From the NCBI RefSeq assembly GCF_900142445.1, contig NZ_FRAV01000011.1:59873-123872 (forward strand): DNA of 64,000 nucleotides, written 5' to 3'. Origin of the DNA: Chryseobacterium polytrichastri (GTDB taxonomy: Bacteria; Bacteroidota; Bacteroidia; Flavobacteriales; Weeksellaceae). A model generated the notes under the pieces. That model searched no databases. It worked only from the letters and a program-made list of their open reading frames with translations, and was not told the DNA's origin. This document shows, piece after piece, positions 38,542 to 47,798 of this stretch; positions within the stretch are counted from its first letter, which is position 1; each line of letters opens with the position of its first letter. The position numbers and the translations under genes were made by a program.

Positions 38542-39101
38542 AAATAAATATGAAGTCTGCCCGAACCAAAAAGATAAAAAAAATAAAGAAAACCACTCTC
38601 AATCGTTTTTTAAGAAAGCGAATGATTTATTATGTTCTTCCGAACGTATTTTTTAATTTTATTATTGCCTACGCCAGTTTTAAAGAATTGGGCTACACCC
38701 ATTTTTTTGCAGGAACACAATGTTTGGCTCGGCTTACGTTGCCAATGGCTATATTTCTACCAGTAGTTCTTACTATTGATATTATTAAAAGAGTGACTGA
38801 TGCTTCTGAACAGGGAGCGATTGAATTTATGGTTGATGAAAAGCTGAATATCAAAAAACTAATGACTAAATTGAGCATTCTCCACGGAGTTATTACCGGA
38901 TTATTGGTATTATGTTTTTTATTACTCGGGCAATTAAGCCTATCCAAGTATCATAAGTTAGATGCTACCTCGATGGCAATTGTAGTTGGTATTCTTGCAG
39001 GTTTGCTTTCTGTGCTTTTTACCTATCTTCCGATAAGAAAATTAAGAGCATATTTATATAAACCTGTAGCAATAGCTAATTCTGATATAAAAAATAACTA
39101 A
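38538..39101 (+). CDS. Four-helix membrane protein ending the polyketide operon
   Basis: 187 residues. A very basic N-terminus (KKIKKIKKTTLNRFLRKRM) precedes four hydrophobic stretches (about 30-50, 63-83, 112-135 and 145-165). No family is recognised. ATGA overlap with the upstream gene shows it is part of the operon. Likely roles are export or membrane anchoring of the product, or holding the tailoring enzymes at the membrane; this is inference from context only. Confidence 0.75.
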   Translation: MKINMKSARTKKIKKIKKTTLNRFLRKRMIYYVLPNVFFNFIIAYASFKELGYTHFFAGTQCLARLTLPMAIFLPVVLTIDIIKRVTDASEQGAIEFMVDEKLNIKKLMTKLSILHGVITGLLVLCFLLLGQLSLSKYHKLDATSMAIVVGILAGLLSVLFTYLPIRKLRAYLYKPVAIANSDIKNN

Positions 39102-39124
39102 GAAAAACTATTTCAAATTATTAG

Positions 39125-39170
39125 TAACAGATTTTTCTATTTATCATTTTAATCTGTTAAATACTTTTTT
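39125..39170 (+). terminator. Probable terminator of the polyketide operon
   Basis: Arms TAACAGATT (39125-39133) and AATCTGTTA (39151-39159) are followed by a T run at 39164-39170, 24 bases after the last stop. Confidence 0.55.
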
Positions 39171-39275
39171 AATAAAAGTTGAGCTATTTAGTAAAAAAGA
39201 AAGTCTTTGATAGTTAGCTTGAAGCATTGAAATAATCAACTCTCAAATAATAAAATTAATATGAAAAAATTACAT

Positions 39276-39301
39276 AAAAAAACCGCTCTGAAAAGAGCGG
39301 T
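39276..39301 (-). terminator. Terminator of the glycine-rich peptide gene
   Basis: Perfect 8-bp arms ACCGCTCT/AGAGCGGT with a GAAA loop, followed on the minus strand by a run of seven T. It lies 24 bases after the peptide gene stop. Confidence 0.85.
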
Positions 39302-39324
39302 ATACCTTATAATACAGACTTATC

Positions 39325-39609
39325 TTAACAAGTAGATCCGCAAGCAAGAAGTTGAATGTGGATTACACCGTTAAGTACACACTGAGTTTGACACAATGCA
39401 GTGTTTACAACACCACCTAAGCCTCCTACAACGCCACCTACGACACCGCCAACTCCACCTACAACACCACCTACAACACCACCAACGCCGCCTACAACAC
39501 CACCTACAACTCCACCTAGACCTCCAATTAGTCCTCCGATGTTGTCAAGTAGTCCATCACCTGTAATTGCTTTTAACTCGTTTCTGTTTAGTTTTTTTAA
39601 GTTTTTCAT
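39325..39609 (-). CDS. Glycine-zipper peptide with bacteriocin-type leader
   Basis: 94 residues. The leader MKNLKKLNRNELKAITGDG matches the Chryseobacterium bacteriocin-like leader pattern, although the usual double glycine reads GDG. Residues 29-68 consist of three and two-thirds copies of an 11-residue unit of the type GG(V/L)GGVVGGVV, a glycine-zipper likely to pack as membrane helices. The C-terminus holds two CX3C pairs (Cys73/77 and Cys90/94), suggesting disulfides or a modification. There is no standard Sec signal. It is convergent with the polyketide operon. It could be a toxin-like peptide, a modified peptide or a membrane protein. The family function is not established. Confidence 0.75.
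   Translation of the reverse strand: MKNLKKLNRNELKAITGDGLLDNIGGLIGGLGGVVGGVVGGVGGVVGGVVGGVGGVVGGVVGGLGGVVNTALCQTQCVLNGVIHIQLLACGSTC
39409..39537. repeat. Tandem 33-bp coding repeat
   Basis: The GG-rich stretch of the peptide gene is encoded by roughly 33-base imperfect tandem units. Such repeats can change in number by slippage, so the zipper length may vary between strains. Confidence 0.75.
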
Positions 39610-40185
39610 GAATGTAATATTTATTTATTAATACATCACTAAGATAGGAATAATTATAATATGTTTATATCTTTTTCAAAAAAATAATTAAATATTTTTA
39701 TTAGTTAACATTCCATTAATATAAACGTTATTTAATGAATATTCGATTATTTGACATATTCACAAAATCAGATGCAAAACTCAGTGAATATCAGAATATT
39801 ATTCACTGTAATTTGATTTAAAAAAATATAGATTATGGAGAGTTATTTTAATTGGGTAATATGGTAGTACAATAAAAATATCTTGAAAGAGATTCTCCAA
39901 ATCAAAAAAAAGTAGATTACGGAGTTAAAATGAACACTAAGAAGACAAAATTTGAAGGATCTTATTGCAAAATGATGAGTAAAAATTAATAAGTACACAA
40001 AAAAAAGAAACCGTTATCGCTTAAGATGCTATAAGCATTATTTATTTACGATTTTATTTTAACAAAGAAATAACCTGCAGTATGAGGAACCCATCTTCTA
40101 TAGCTGGATGATTTTAAAAATCTATATCAGTTCAAAAAGAATTTATATGTTTTATGCCTAACGCAATTTAAATTAGCTATTTTAT
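39610..40185. other. Intergenic stretch upstream of the peptide gene
   Basis: About 580 AT-rich bases without a convincing gene. It contains a small hairpin palindrome with arms CAGTGAATA/TATTCACTG at 39782-39808, a possible operator about 170 bases upstream of the peptide gene. A 19-codon ORF near 39930 is probably chance. Confidence 0.45.
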
Positions 40186-40216
40186 TTTGAATTGCTTTAG
40201 CTTCTTCATAAATTTG
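40186..40216 (+). promoter_or_regulatory. Canonical Bacteroidota promoter
   Basis: TTTG (40186-40189), 19 bases, then TAAATTTG (40209-40216): both boxes fit the -33/-7 consensus and spacing. The ATG of the 119-residue protein follows 15 bases later. Confidence 0.7.
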
Positions 40217-40231
40217 TAGAAAATTAAATTA

Positions 40232-40591
40232 ATGAATTACAAGCTTGAGCTCAATACGCAGGAACCTAACTCTAACATTGTTTTCAATACAATCGTATTT
40301 GATTCGTTCAAGGTTAATATAGTAGCGAGATATACGGGAAGGATGAATTTCAACCCAATACTATGTGAAGTTTTATTCAAGGTCAGAACATTAGATGATA
40401 TCCTCGTTAAAAAAAGAGATGGTAATGTAAGGATAAGAATTAAAGAGAACGAGCTAGAAACCTACGAGAAATTAATAAAAACATTAACTTCTTATGATTA
40501 CAAAAATAAACTAATCGACAGAAAAGCTGCTGATCAGGATTTCGTTCACTTCATTTTAAGTATGGTGATTACTAATTATGAACTTAACTAG
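40232..40591 (+). CDS. Small hypothetical protein
   Basis: 119 residues, soluble, mixed charge, no signal peptide or membrane segment. It has a segment RVRTLDD-like (FKVRTLDDILVKKRDGNVRI) followed by a helical C-terminus. It is supported as a gene by a canonical promoter just upstream and a strong terminator downstream. No family is recognised. Confidence 0.65.
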   Translation: MNYKLELNTQEPNSNIVFNTIVFDSFKVNIVARYTGRMNFNPILCEVLFKVRTLDDILVKKRDGNVRIRIKENELETYEKLIKTLTSYDYKNKLIDRKAADQDFVHFILSMVITNYELN

Positions 40592-40675
40592 AAATTAAAG
40601 GTTCAACATTCTTAAAGACAATAAGTTAGCCTAAGAGAGACGAGTTCCCTCAGAGTTAATTAGAGAAGAACTTTT

Positions 40676-40724
40676 AAGAGCTTGAAAATATACATTCTAA
40701 ATTCAAGCTCTTAGAATTTTTTTT
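40676..40724 (+). terminator. Terminator of the small hypothetical gene
   Basis: Perfect 10-bp arms AAGAGCTTGA (40676-40685) and TCAAGCTCTT (40703-40712), followed by eight T on the plus strand. The T run ends at the stop codon of the convergent glutaminase gene. Confidence 0.75.
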
Positions 40725-41736
40725 AAAACAGACTTAGGTTATATTGCTTTACAAGGTCTAAAATCATGTGATACCCTGCCAAGGAATTTCCATGTTGATC
40801 CAAAGACGGACTGAAAACACCGATTCCCATTTTTCCGGGAACACTTACTGTAATACCACCACCAACACCAGACTTACTTGGTAATCCTACCATTCGAGAA
40901 TACTCTCCACTAAACTCATACATTCCGGCAGTCAGCATTTGTGATTCTACCAATCTTGCAACTTCAACATTCTTATAAGTAGAATCCCCATCAAAACGAA
41001 CGCATTGATTAGCAAAGAAATAGCCTATTTTAGCCAAATCCTCCGCAGTAAGTTCAATAGAACATTGCTTGAAATAGTTGTCTAATTGGTCTTCATTTCC
41101 AGAAATAAGTCCGTTATTTTTCATCAAATAGAACATTCCACGATTACGATGTCCTGTTGACTTTTCAGATTCATAAACAGATTTATTATAATCCAATGCC
41201 TGATTTTTGGTAATATACCTCACCATATCCAAAATTTTAAGAAATGGTTTTTCGCCTTCTCCGGAAATTAAAGAAGTAGTAAGAATAGCCCCGGCATTCA
41301 TCATTGGATTAAGTGGCTTACCTGTAGTTTCAAGATTAGAAAAATGATTGAATGGTTTATCTGATCCGAAGTATCCCATTTTATCAAAAACATTTGCCTC
41401 TCCTTTTTCATTCACAGCAATCATTAATGCAATAATTTTAGAAATACTTTGCATGGTAAATTTCTTGTGAACATCACCTGTATTAAACACTTTTCCATTT
41501 TTACCAACTACTGAAAAAGCAATAGCATTAGCATCCATCTTGCCAAGCTCCGGAATATAATCCGCCACTTTTCCCTGTGTATAATACGTTCTGTTTTGTT
41601 CTAAAATACTGCTTAAGGTTTTTTCAGAAATCGTTGAAATATCTACTGCTTTCTGAGCATGCATCACTGTGTTTAAGGATAAAAAAGCTGCAATACAAAT
41701 TCCTTTTGCAGAAAATAAAAAGCTATGTTTTTTCAT
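40723..41736 (-). CDS. glsA: Exported glutaminase
   Basis: 337 residues. The serine-dependent beta-lactamase-fold glutaminase family is recognised by FTMQSISKIIAL (Ser97, Lys100), GKPLNPMMNAGAI, and the C-terminal SGVGGGITVSVPGKMGIGVF with SPSLDQHGNSLAG. It hydrolyses glutamine to glutamate and ammonia. Unlike the usual cytosolic enzyme, it has an N-terminal signal peptide (cleavage near VMHAQ), so it probably acts in the periplasm or outside, freeing ammonia or glutamate from extracellular glutamine. It has its own canonical promoter and stands alone. Confidence 0.95.
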   Translation of the reverse strand: MKKHSFLFSAKGICIAAFLSLNTVMHAQKAVDISTISEKTLSSILEQNRTYYTQGKVADYIPELGKMDANAIAFSVVGKNGKVFNTGDVHKKFTMQSISKIIALMIAVNEKGEANVFDKMGYFGSDKPFNHFSNLETTGKPLNPMMNAGAILTTSLISGEGEKPFLKILDMVRYITKNQALDYNKSVYESEKSTGHRNRGMFYLMKNNGLISGNEDQLDNYFKQCSIELTAEDLAKIGYFFANQCVRFDGDSTYKNVEVARLVESQMLTAGMYEFSGEYSRMVGLPSKSGVGGGITVSVPGKMGIGVFSPSLDQHGNSLAGYHMILDLVKQYNLSLF

Positions 41737-41780
41737 AAAGAGTGTTTGTTAATAAAAATGTTATAATTACCCTCGAAAAA

Positions 41781-41812
41781 CAAATATAAGAATTTCATAT
41801 CCTGCCCGCAAA
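41781..41812 (-). promoter_or_regulatory. Canonical promoter of the glutaminase gene
   Basis: On the minus strand: TTTG, 20 bases, TATATTTG, exactly the Bacteroidota -33/-7 pattern. The -7 box ends 45 bases before the ATG. Confidence 0.75.
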
Positions 41813-41962
41813 TCTCCCAGGAAGCATGAAGACTGTAAGCATGCTGACTTCCTATTAAGTATTTATACTCAAAGCTGCAATTGGTTATTTATACTCTACA
41901 ACAACGACCTCCTTCTTTGTTACTTTGAAATACATATTAAAAAAGCTAAAAACAAACAATAC

Positions 41963-43150
41963 ATGAATACAGAAAACTACGACGTAATCGTTATTGGCGG
42001 AGGGGCAATAGGTTTAGCTACTGCGTACCAACTCGGGAAGCGCAAAGCAAAGACGCTAGTGCTTGAACAGTTTACTTTTGTGAATCAATTAGGAAGTTCA
42101 GCAGGAGTATCACGTCAATTCAGAATTCCATATCCGGATGAATATATGGTGCAGATGGCTTTGGATGCACAACCGTATTGGGATGAGCTGGAAAAAGAAA
42201 CCGAAACCTCTTTACTTGATAAAGTAGGTACACTCTGGTTTGGAGACCCTGAAGTACATTCCACCGAAGGAAATATTGCTGAAGCCGAAAAGGCACTCAA
42301 AGCTTTAAATGTACCTTACACTACACTCACCGCAAAAGAAATTGAAGAGCAATATCATTTTAGAAATTTACCCGAAAACTATACCGGGCTTTTTCAGCCA
42401 GATGGCGCCAGCATCAATTTCAAAGCAACCATTGAAGCTCTTTTAGGTTTGTGTAAAAAAGAAGAAACTGTTGAATTGCGAGAAGATTCACCTGTATTGG
42501 AGATTAAACAAAATGGAGAACTCTTTGAAATCACCACTCCTAACGGGATTTATATCGCTAAAAAACTGGCAATTATTCCCGGGCCGTATATCAATAGTGT
42601 GATTAACTTACTAGATTTTAAGATAGAAGCCACGTATTGGAATATGTCTTCTGCCTATTTCAAAAAGACAGATCCTGCTATACAATATCCAACTTGGTTT
42701 GTATTCCAAAATCCTGTAGACAAAAACGGGAATGAGTTTTATGGCTTCCCATCAGTAGATTGGGACCATCCTGAATACATTCGGGTAGCACCAGACTTTG
42801 TTATCAATCCTTTAGATGAGCCAAATGACAGGACTTTAATTCCCAATCCTCAAGAACTGTCCTATACTTCTGAATGGATTAAAGAACATATGACAGGGTT
42901 AAGCACAGAACCGGAATACACCTCCACATGCCTTATTGCACTAAGTACTATTCCAAATAAAGAACTATTGATTGATTTTGCTCCCAAGTACGTCCCTAAT
43001 CATAAAAACATAGTGGTATATGCCACCGGATGGGCTGCTAAATTCACGCCATTCTTAGGAAAAATAATGTCTGACCTTGCTTTGGATGGGCATACGGATT
43101 TTGATATTTCTCATTTCCAATTAGGACGTAAATTCTTCAAAGCCATTTAA
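41963..43150 (+). CDS. Sarcosine/N-methyl-tryptophan oxidase-like flavoenzyme
   Basis: 395 residues of the monomeric sarcosine oxidase family. It has an FAD-binding GGGAIGLATAYQLGKR near residue 12, a QLGSSAGVSRQFRIPYP segment after it, and a cysteine (Cys323, in STCLIALS) at the position where this family links FAD covalently. It ends with GWAAKFTPFLGKIMSDLAL, the usual C-terminal FAD contact. Such enzymes oxidise secondary amines with oxygen, yielding an imine or aldehyde and H2O2. The exact substrate is unknown. It sits 12 bases before a second amine oxidase, so the two are an operon. Confidence 0.88.
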   Translation: MNTENYDVIVIGGGAIGLATAYQLGKRKAKTLVLEQFTFVNQLGSSAGVSRQFRIPYPDEYMVQMALDAQPYWDELEKETETSLLDKVGTLWFGDPEVHSTEGNIAEAEKALKALNVPYTTLTAKEIEEQYHFRNLPENYTGLFQPDGASINFKATIEALLGLCKKEETVELREDSPVLEIKQNGELFEITTPNGIYIAKKLAIIPGPYINSVINLLDFKIEATYWNMSSAYFKKTDPAIQYPTWFVFQNPVDKNGNEFYGFPSVDWDHPEYIRVAPDFVINPLDEPNDRTLIPNPQELSYTSEWIKEHMTGLSTEPEYTSTCLIALSTIPNKELLIDFAPKYVPNHKNIVVYATGWAAKFTPFLGKIMSDLALDGHTDFDISHFQLGRKFFKAI

Positions 43151-43162
43151 AACTATTAAATC

Positions 43163-44926
43163 ATGAATAAAAATACACCATTAAATTCAGGAATGCATCC
43201 TGATTTAAAAATTGAAGTTGCTATTATTGGTGCCGGAACTTCCGGATTATACACCGCTTACCGTTTAGTAACTGACCAGAAATATACTGCCGATCAAGTA
43301 CAGATCTTCGACATGAATAATAAATTGGACGGAAGGCTGGAATCGGTCATTATGCCAGGAATGAATTTCTGGGGTGAATTGGGAGGCATGCGCTACCTGA
43401 CTTCTCAGGAAATCGTAACGACATTAATTGAAGGCTATCCTCTTACCGAACAAGATCTAGATAAGCGTACTCCTGTTTTGAAAGATAAAATGACGCCCAT
43501 TCCATTTCCGATGGGCGATCCTACCCAACTGTTAATGTATCTTCGAAAAGAACGTTTCAAACAAGATGCCTGGAACGTAGCTCAGGATGAAGGTAAAAAA
43601 CTAGCTACCCGTTATTATCTGAATGATGACGATGATGGTTTTAGTTCAGATCAACTATTCAATAAAATTATTTACGAAGTTTTAATGGCAGATTCTTGGG
43701 TAGCCAAAAAATATGGAGATAAAATCATTAAAGGAGATAAAGCCTACGATTATTCTTTTAAATTAACCAGCGAAGATTGGGATGATATCAAACCTAAGCT
43801 GGTTTATAATTTCCCAAACTCTCCTTACGATCAGCGTAAAGTAAATGATTTAGGATTCTGGAATTTAATTAAGGATCAAATTTCACAGGAAGGATATGAG
43901 TTTGTAGCGAATGCTGGTGGATATTATTCCAATACAATCAATTGGAACTCAGCCGAAGCTTTTCCTTATATGGTAGGAGATTTCTCTGCGGGAACCATTT
44001 ACAAAACGATTGAAGAAGGATATGACAGTATTGCATACGCTGTAGCCAATTCTTACATAGATCATGATGGAGCTTGTATTTGGTCTGAAAATAAGCTGCT
44101 TACTTTCACCAAAGATCACCATTTAACACATACTCATAAATACCAATTAACCTTTCTTAATCTGAAAACCAATACCACATGGAATGTCTATGCAAATACG
44201 CTAGTTCTTGCGATGCCGAGAAAATCTTTGGAGCTTTTGGATCAGAACAATTTCTTTTTTGATATTAATGAAAACTCAGTTATCAATAAAAATATCCGTT
44301 CGGTCATTATGGAACCTGCTTTTAAAATATTAATGGGCTTTCAATATCCTTGGTGGAAAGATTTAAAAATTGATTCCGGGCATTCTATCACAGACTTACC
44401 CATGAGACAGTGTTATTATTTCGGTACGGATCCTGAAACTAACAACTCAATGTTACTGGGAAGCTACGGAGATATGGAAACCGAGACCTTTTGGAAAGCA
44501 CTTACGGATGATAAATTGCTTTTTGAAGTAAAAGCTGCTAAGTCTGCATCATTGAAAGAACTACATCAACTTGATGATGTTCAGGCGACTCAATTGATGG
44601 TGGATGAATTAATGAATCAATTGAGAGAACTTCACGGTCCGGATATAACAATCCCAGATCCTTATGTAACCTATTTTAGAGACTGGACTGATGAACCTTT
44701 CGGTGCAGGATATCATGCATGGAAAGCCGGATATTCAGTAGAAAATGTAATGCCTTATATGAGAAAGCCAGTTGCCGATGAGCAAATTCACATTATCGGA
44801 GAAGCTTATTCTGATCAGCAAGGCTGGGTGGAAGGCGCTTTCTGTGAAGCAGAAAAAATGCTGCAAGAACATTTTGGAATGCATCGTCCTATCTGGTTAA
44901 GCCCTACTTATTATTTAGGATGGTAG
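43163..44926 (+). CDS. Flavin amine oxidase, L-amino-acid-oxidase-like
   Basis: 587 residues. N-terminal FAD motif VAIIGAGTSGLYTAYRL; then GELGGMRYLTS with Arg77, the GGMR motif of L-amino acid oxidases and monoamine oxidases; C-terminal GEAYSDQQGWVEGAFCEAE, the second FAD contact. No signal peptide, so it is likely cytosolic. It is predicted to oxidise an amino acid or amine with release of ammonia and H2O2. It is coupled with the preceding sarcosine-oxidase-like gene, perhaps acting on successive substrates of one pathway. Substrate unassigned. Confidence 0.82.
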   Translation: MNKNTPLNSGMHPDLKIEVAIIGAGTSGLYTAYRLVTDQKYTADQVQIFDMNNKLDGRLESVIMPGMNFWGELGGMRYLTSQEIVTTLIEGYPLTEQDLDKRTPVLKDKMTPIPFPMGDPTQLLMYLRKERFKQDAWNVAQDEGKKLATRYYLNDDDDGFSSDQLFNKIIYEVLMADSWVAKKYGDKIIKGDKAYDYSFKLTSEDWDDIKPKLVYNFPNSPYDQRKVNDLGFWNLIKDQISQEGYEFVANAGGYYSNTINWNSAEAFPYMVGDFSAGTIYKTIEEGYDSIAYAVANSYIDHDGACIWSENKLLTFTKDHHLTHTHKYQLTFLNLKTNTTWNVYANTLVLAMPRKSLELLDQNNFFFDINENSVINKNIRSVIMEPAFKILMGFQYPWWKDLKIDSGHSITDLPMRQCYYFGTDPETNNSMLLGSYGDMETETFWKALTDDKLLFEVKAAKSASLKELHQLDDVQATQLMVDELMNQLRELHGPDITIPDPYVTYFRDWTDEPFGAGYHAWKAGYSVENVMPYMRKPVADEQIHIIGEAYSDQQGWVEGAFCEAEKMLQEHFGMHRPIWLSPTYYLGW

Positions 44927-44953
44927 ATAAAAAAGGTAAAATCTAAAACAAAT

Positions 44954-44990
44954 AGCCAGCTCATCACGACAATATGAGCTGGCTTTATAT
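44954..44990 (+). terminator. Terminator of the amine oxidase operon
   Basis: Perfect 11-bp arms AGCCAGCTCAT (44954-44964) and ATGAGCTGGCT (44974-44984), followed by a T-rich tract, 27 bases after the stop. Confidence 0.8.
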
Positions 44991-45161
44991 TTTGAGATAT
45001 TTCAATATACATGTAGAAATTTTTTGCGATAAAATCCTAAATTAACTAAAGCTTTGGAAAATTAAAAAATAAGAAATAATGCCCCAAAAGAAAATACTCG
45101 TTAATCAATCTAATTTGAAAATTTTATGACTTAATCTACCTTTATTATTATCCACTTTCAC

Positions 45162-45169
45162 TAATTTTG
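45162..45169 (+). promoter_or_regulatory. -7 promoter element
   Basis: TAATTTTG matches TAnnTTTG, 23 bases before the ATG of the small exported protein. No clear -33 box. Confidence 0.45.
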
Positions 45170-45192
45170 AAGATTATTTAAAAGTTAATTCT

Positions 45193-45615
45193 ATGTTGCA
45201 AAGATTTTCAGCAATTACATGCTTCGTTTTTCTATTATTAAGTTCTTTTGCTTTTGGTCAGGATATTCCATGTGTTAATAGCGGCGCTTACTACACATTC
45301 AGTGGAGGTAAAGGATTCCCACTGAAGTATGAAATTATTGAAGGCTTTATTGAGGTGAAAGAAATGAGAAAAGATAGAGACGAATTAATCAACACCTATA
45401 AAATCTCAAAAGTTGTAAAATGCAACTACAAAAATCCGGTTAATGCCAATCTTGTCTTTAAAATAAACCCATACGACAAAGTAAGTGATACCTACAGCGA
45501 AAGAGAATCTGAGCTTGAAATCAATATAACAGATGGCAAAGGTAAAATTTTCTTCCGTCAACCTAATTTACCTGAAATGTCAAGCAGAGCGACGAGTATG
45601 GCTCCTAAGAGATAA
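45193..45615 (+). CDS. Small exported hypothetical protein
   Basis: 140 residues with a signal peptide (MLQRFSAITCFVFLLLSSFA, cleavage after FGQ). The mature part has a CVNSGAYYTFSGGKGFPLKY start and an alternating charged, beta-like pattern (VSDTYSERESELEINI). No family is recognised. It has its own -7 element and terminator. Confidence 0.65.
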   Translation: MLQRFSAITCFVFLLLSSFAFGQDIPCVNSGAYYTFSGGKGFPLKYEIIEGFIEVKEMRKDRDELINTYKISKVVKCNYKNPVNANLVFKINPYDKVSDTYSERESELEINITDGKGKIFFRQPNLPEMSSRATSMAPKR

Positions 45616-45640
45616 GATTATAGAATATATTCAAACAAAA

Positions 45641-45674
45641 AAAAGCCTTTAAATATTGCTATTTAAAGGCTTTT
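45641..45674. terminator. Bidirectional terminator between convergent genes
   Basis: Perfect 15-bp arms AAAAGCCTTTAAATA (45641-45655) and TATTTAAAGGCTTTT (45660-45674) with a TTGC loop. It serves the exported protein (plus) and possibly oleate hydratase (minus). Confidence 0.88.
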
Positions 45675-45769
45675 CTATTTCAGCTTTTCAGCTTGTAGAA
45701 AAAAGGATTAGATTTATCTTCTTAAACCCGTATGAATAACACATTTTGTACAGAGTATTCGATCTAGTC

Positions 45770-47710
45770 CTAGCCTTTTACTCCTTTAATCCAATCTTGG
45801 AATCTACCTACCTGCTCCATAAAGAAAGATTCATGCTCCTCCTTCCCTTCAGGATGATTAACCAATACATGTTCAAAATAGGTTCCTTTCAATACTTTTC
45901 TTAAAATGCCTTCTCCTAAGAATGGTTTATAATCATTCAAAGCTTGGGTTGCTTTTAACAAATGACGGATATCGTATTGCAATGGATTAATGTCTGGAAC
46001 TTGCTTGTTCAGATTCAGAAGGCTATAGACCGCAATTCTCGCCGTTCTTACAGAACTTTCCATCGTAAAGACAACATCATTATTCGTTTCTACAAACTGT
46101 CCGACCAATCCTAAATTAGTACATCCTTCAGGAACAACTCTTGGGCGGTCTCCCTGAGCTCTTGGCATAAACATAGAAGTAATGTATGGCATAAATGCAG
46201 TACGAACGATTGTATTTTCTATAACATTATCAAGTTCATCTATTATTCCAACATGATGGCATAATTCGGCAAGAATTTCGTTACCCGTACATTCAGGCAT
46301 TGTTTTTTTAATATAATTTCCTTCTTTATCCATCAGCAAAGCATATACCCAAACAACTAAAATATCATCGGGTTGTGTAGGGAAATGAGGCTGTCTGTTA
46401 CAGGTAAAACTCATTACCCAATTAGAGTCTGTAATCGTAACAATACCGCCTGTTGCTGTTTTTCCTGAATAAGGATCATTAACGCATAATTCTTTTAATT
46501 TTTCTGTAAATGCTGAAGGGCGGCACGTTAACGTTGCTGATTCCCAAGAAGATTTTTCTATATTTCCACAGAACTTTTCAGGGTTTCCGAAGACTTCAGA
46601 TTTTGCTGCCAGATTTTTCCAAAGTTTCCATCCTGCACTTTGTCCTGTATTGCTGTTATCTATTGTAATTTCCGGAGCGGTAGTATTATCACCATAAAAA
46701 GTACTTTCTGTCATAGATCCGGTGGTAATAATTACATAATCATCTTTACCAATTGGTATCTTAACCTCTTCTCCATTTTGTTCGGTAATAATTCCCTGTA
46801 CTTTTTTTCCTTCAGTATTTATTTGAAGATCAATATCTTTAATTAATGTATTAAACTGTATCTGTACTCCTTTTTCAACAAGAAAATCTTTTAAAGGAGT
46901 TACAAATGTATCATACTGATTGTATTTTGGGAATACCAAACATGAAAAATCTTTCATTCCATCAATAGCATGCAAGAATCTGTGCATATACAGCTTCAAC
47001 TCAAGTAAAGAATGCCAATTTTCAAATGCAAACATAGAACGCCAGAAAAACCAAAAATTACTCTTCAGAAAAGATTCTGCAAAATAATCTTCAATACTAA
47101 GGTCATCCAATTCTTCTTTTTTCTTTAAGAGAAGTTTTACAATAGCCAACTGATCTTTCTTTTCCAATCCAAATTTACTGAAGTCCTGAATTTCACCTTT
47201 ATTATGTATTAATCTGGCTTTAGAGTAATTAGGATCATTATCATTAATGAGTCTATATTCATCCAAAACACTGTAAGGAGCAGGAAGTTCCAAAGCAGGA
47301 ATATCTTGAAATATATCCCAGAGATTTTCATAAGTCATATCCATTTCTCTTCCGCCTCGGATAATATAACCCTCTTCTGCATTTCCTGCACCGTCTAATG
47401 ATCCTCCTTCAATACTAAGCTGATCTAAAAAGATAATATTTTTGCCGGGAACATGGCCATCACGAATGAAATAATAAGCCGCAGACATTCCGGCAATACC
47501 ACTTCCTACAATATAAATTTTAGAATTTTCGTAAGATTGTAAAGGAATTCCTTTATTTCGTTGATAGTTTCCTATCTGATCAGAGAAAGGCATCGTTTTT
47601 TCAGGAGTATTAATCTGAACCTCTTTACTGGAATCAGGCTCATGAACTACTTTTCCAAACTGTTCAGAAGTATTTAAAATATTTTCGAATTTTGAATTAA
47701 TTGTACTCAT
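45770..47710 (-). CDS. ohyA: Oleate hydratase
   Basis: 646 residues, the same length as the Elizabethkingia meningoseptica enzyme. The FAD Rossmann motif [20 protein letters not shown] begins near residue 65. The catalytic loop [15 protein letters not shown] places Glu122, and Tyr241 (in LKLYMHRF) falls at the number of the known second catalytic residue. The enzyme adds water to the cis-9 double bond of oleic acid to give 10-hydroxystearate, using FAD structurally; it detoxifies or modifies unsaturated fatty acids at the membrane. The AraC regulator gene lies 88 bases upstream on the same strand and probably controls it. Confidence 0.96.
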   Translation of the reverse strand: MSTINSKFENILNTSEQFGKVVHEPDSSKEVQINTPEKTMPFSDQIGNYQRNKGIPLQSYENSKIYIVGSGIAGMSAAYYFIRDGHVPGKNIIFLDQLSIEGGSLDGAGNAEEGYIIRGGREMDMTYENLWDIFQDIPALELPAPYSVLDEYRLINDNDPNYSKARLIHNKGEIQDFSKFGLEKKDQLAIVKLLLKKKEELDDLSIEDYFAESFLKSNFWFFWRSMFAFENWHSLLELKLYMHRFLHAIDGMKDFSCLVFPKYNQYDTFVTPLKDFLVEKGVQIQFNTLIKDIDLQINTEGKKVQGIITEQNGEEVKIPIGKDDYVIITTGSMTESTFYGDNTTAPEITIDNSNTGQSAGWKLWKNLAAKSEVFGNPEKFCGNIEKSSWESATLTCRPSAFTEKLKELCVNDPYSGKTATGGIVTITDSNWVMSFTCNRQPHFPTQPDDILVVWVYALLMDKEGNYIKKTMPECTGNEILAELCHHVGIIDELDNVIENTIVRTAFMPYITSMFMPRAQGDRPRVVPEGCTNLGLVGQFVETNNDVVFTMESSVRTARIAVYSLLNLNKQVPDINPLQYDIRHLLKATQALNDYKPFLGEGILRKVLKGTYFEHVLVNHPEGKEEHESFFMEQVGRFQDWIKGVKG

Positions 47711-47798
47711 CTCGTTTTATTTTTTTGTGTACTATAAAGGTACCTCAATTAACAAAACGATATATATCCCGAATATCAGAATTATTATCCCTAAATTC

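Noticed and set aside
39409..39537. Regular repeat that could suggest a CRISPR array
   Set aside because: The units are contiguous 33-base coding repeats with no spacers, and no cas genes are near. No CRISPR array was seen elsewhere in the window.
39401..39631. Pro/Thr-rich ORF on the plus strand opposite the glycine-rich peptide
   Set aside because: It is the exact antisense of the tandem Gly/Val repeat; PPT repeats follow from the complement of GGV codons. The minus frame has a proper leader, Cys pairs and a terminator.
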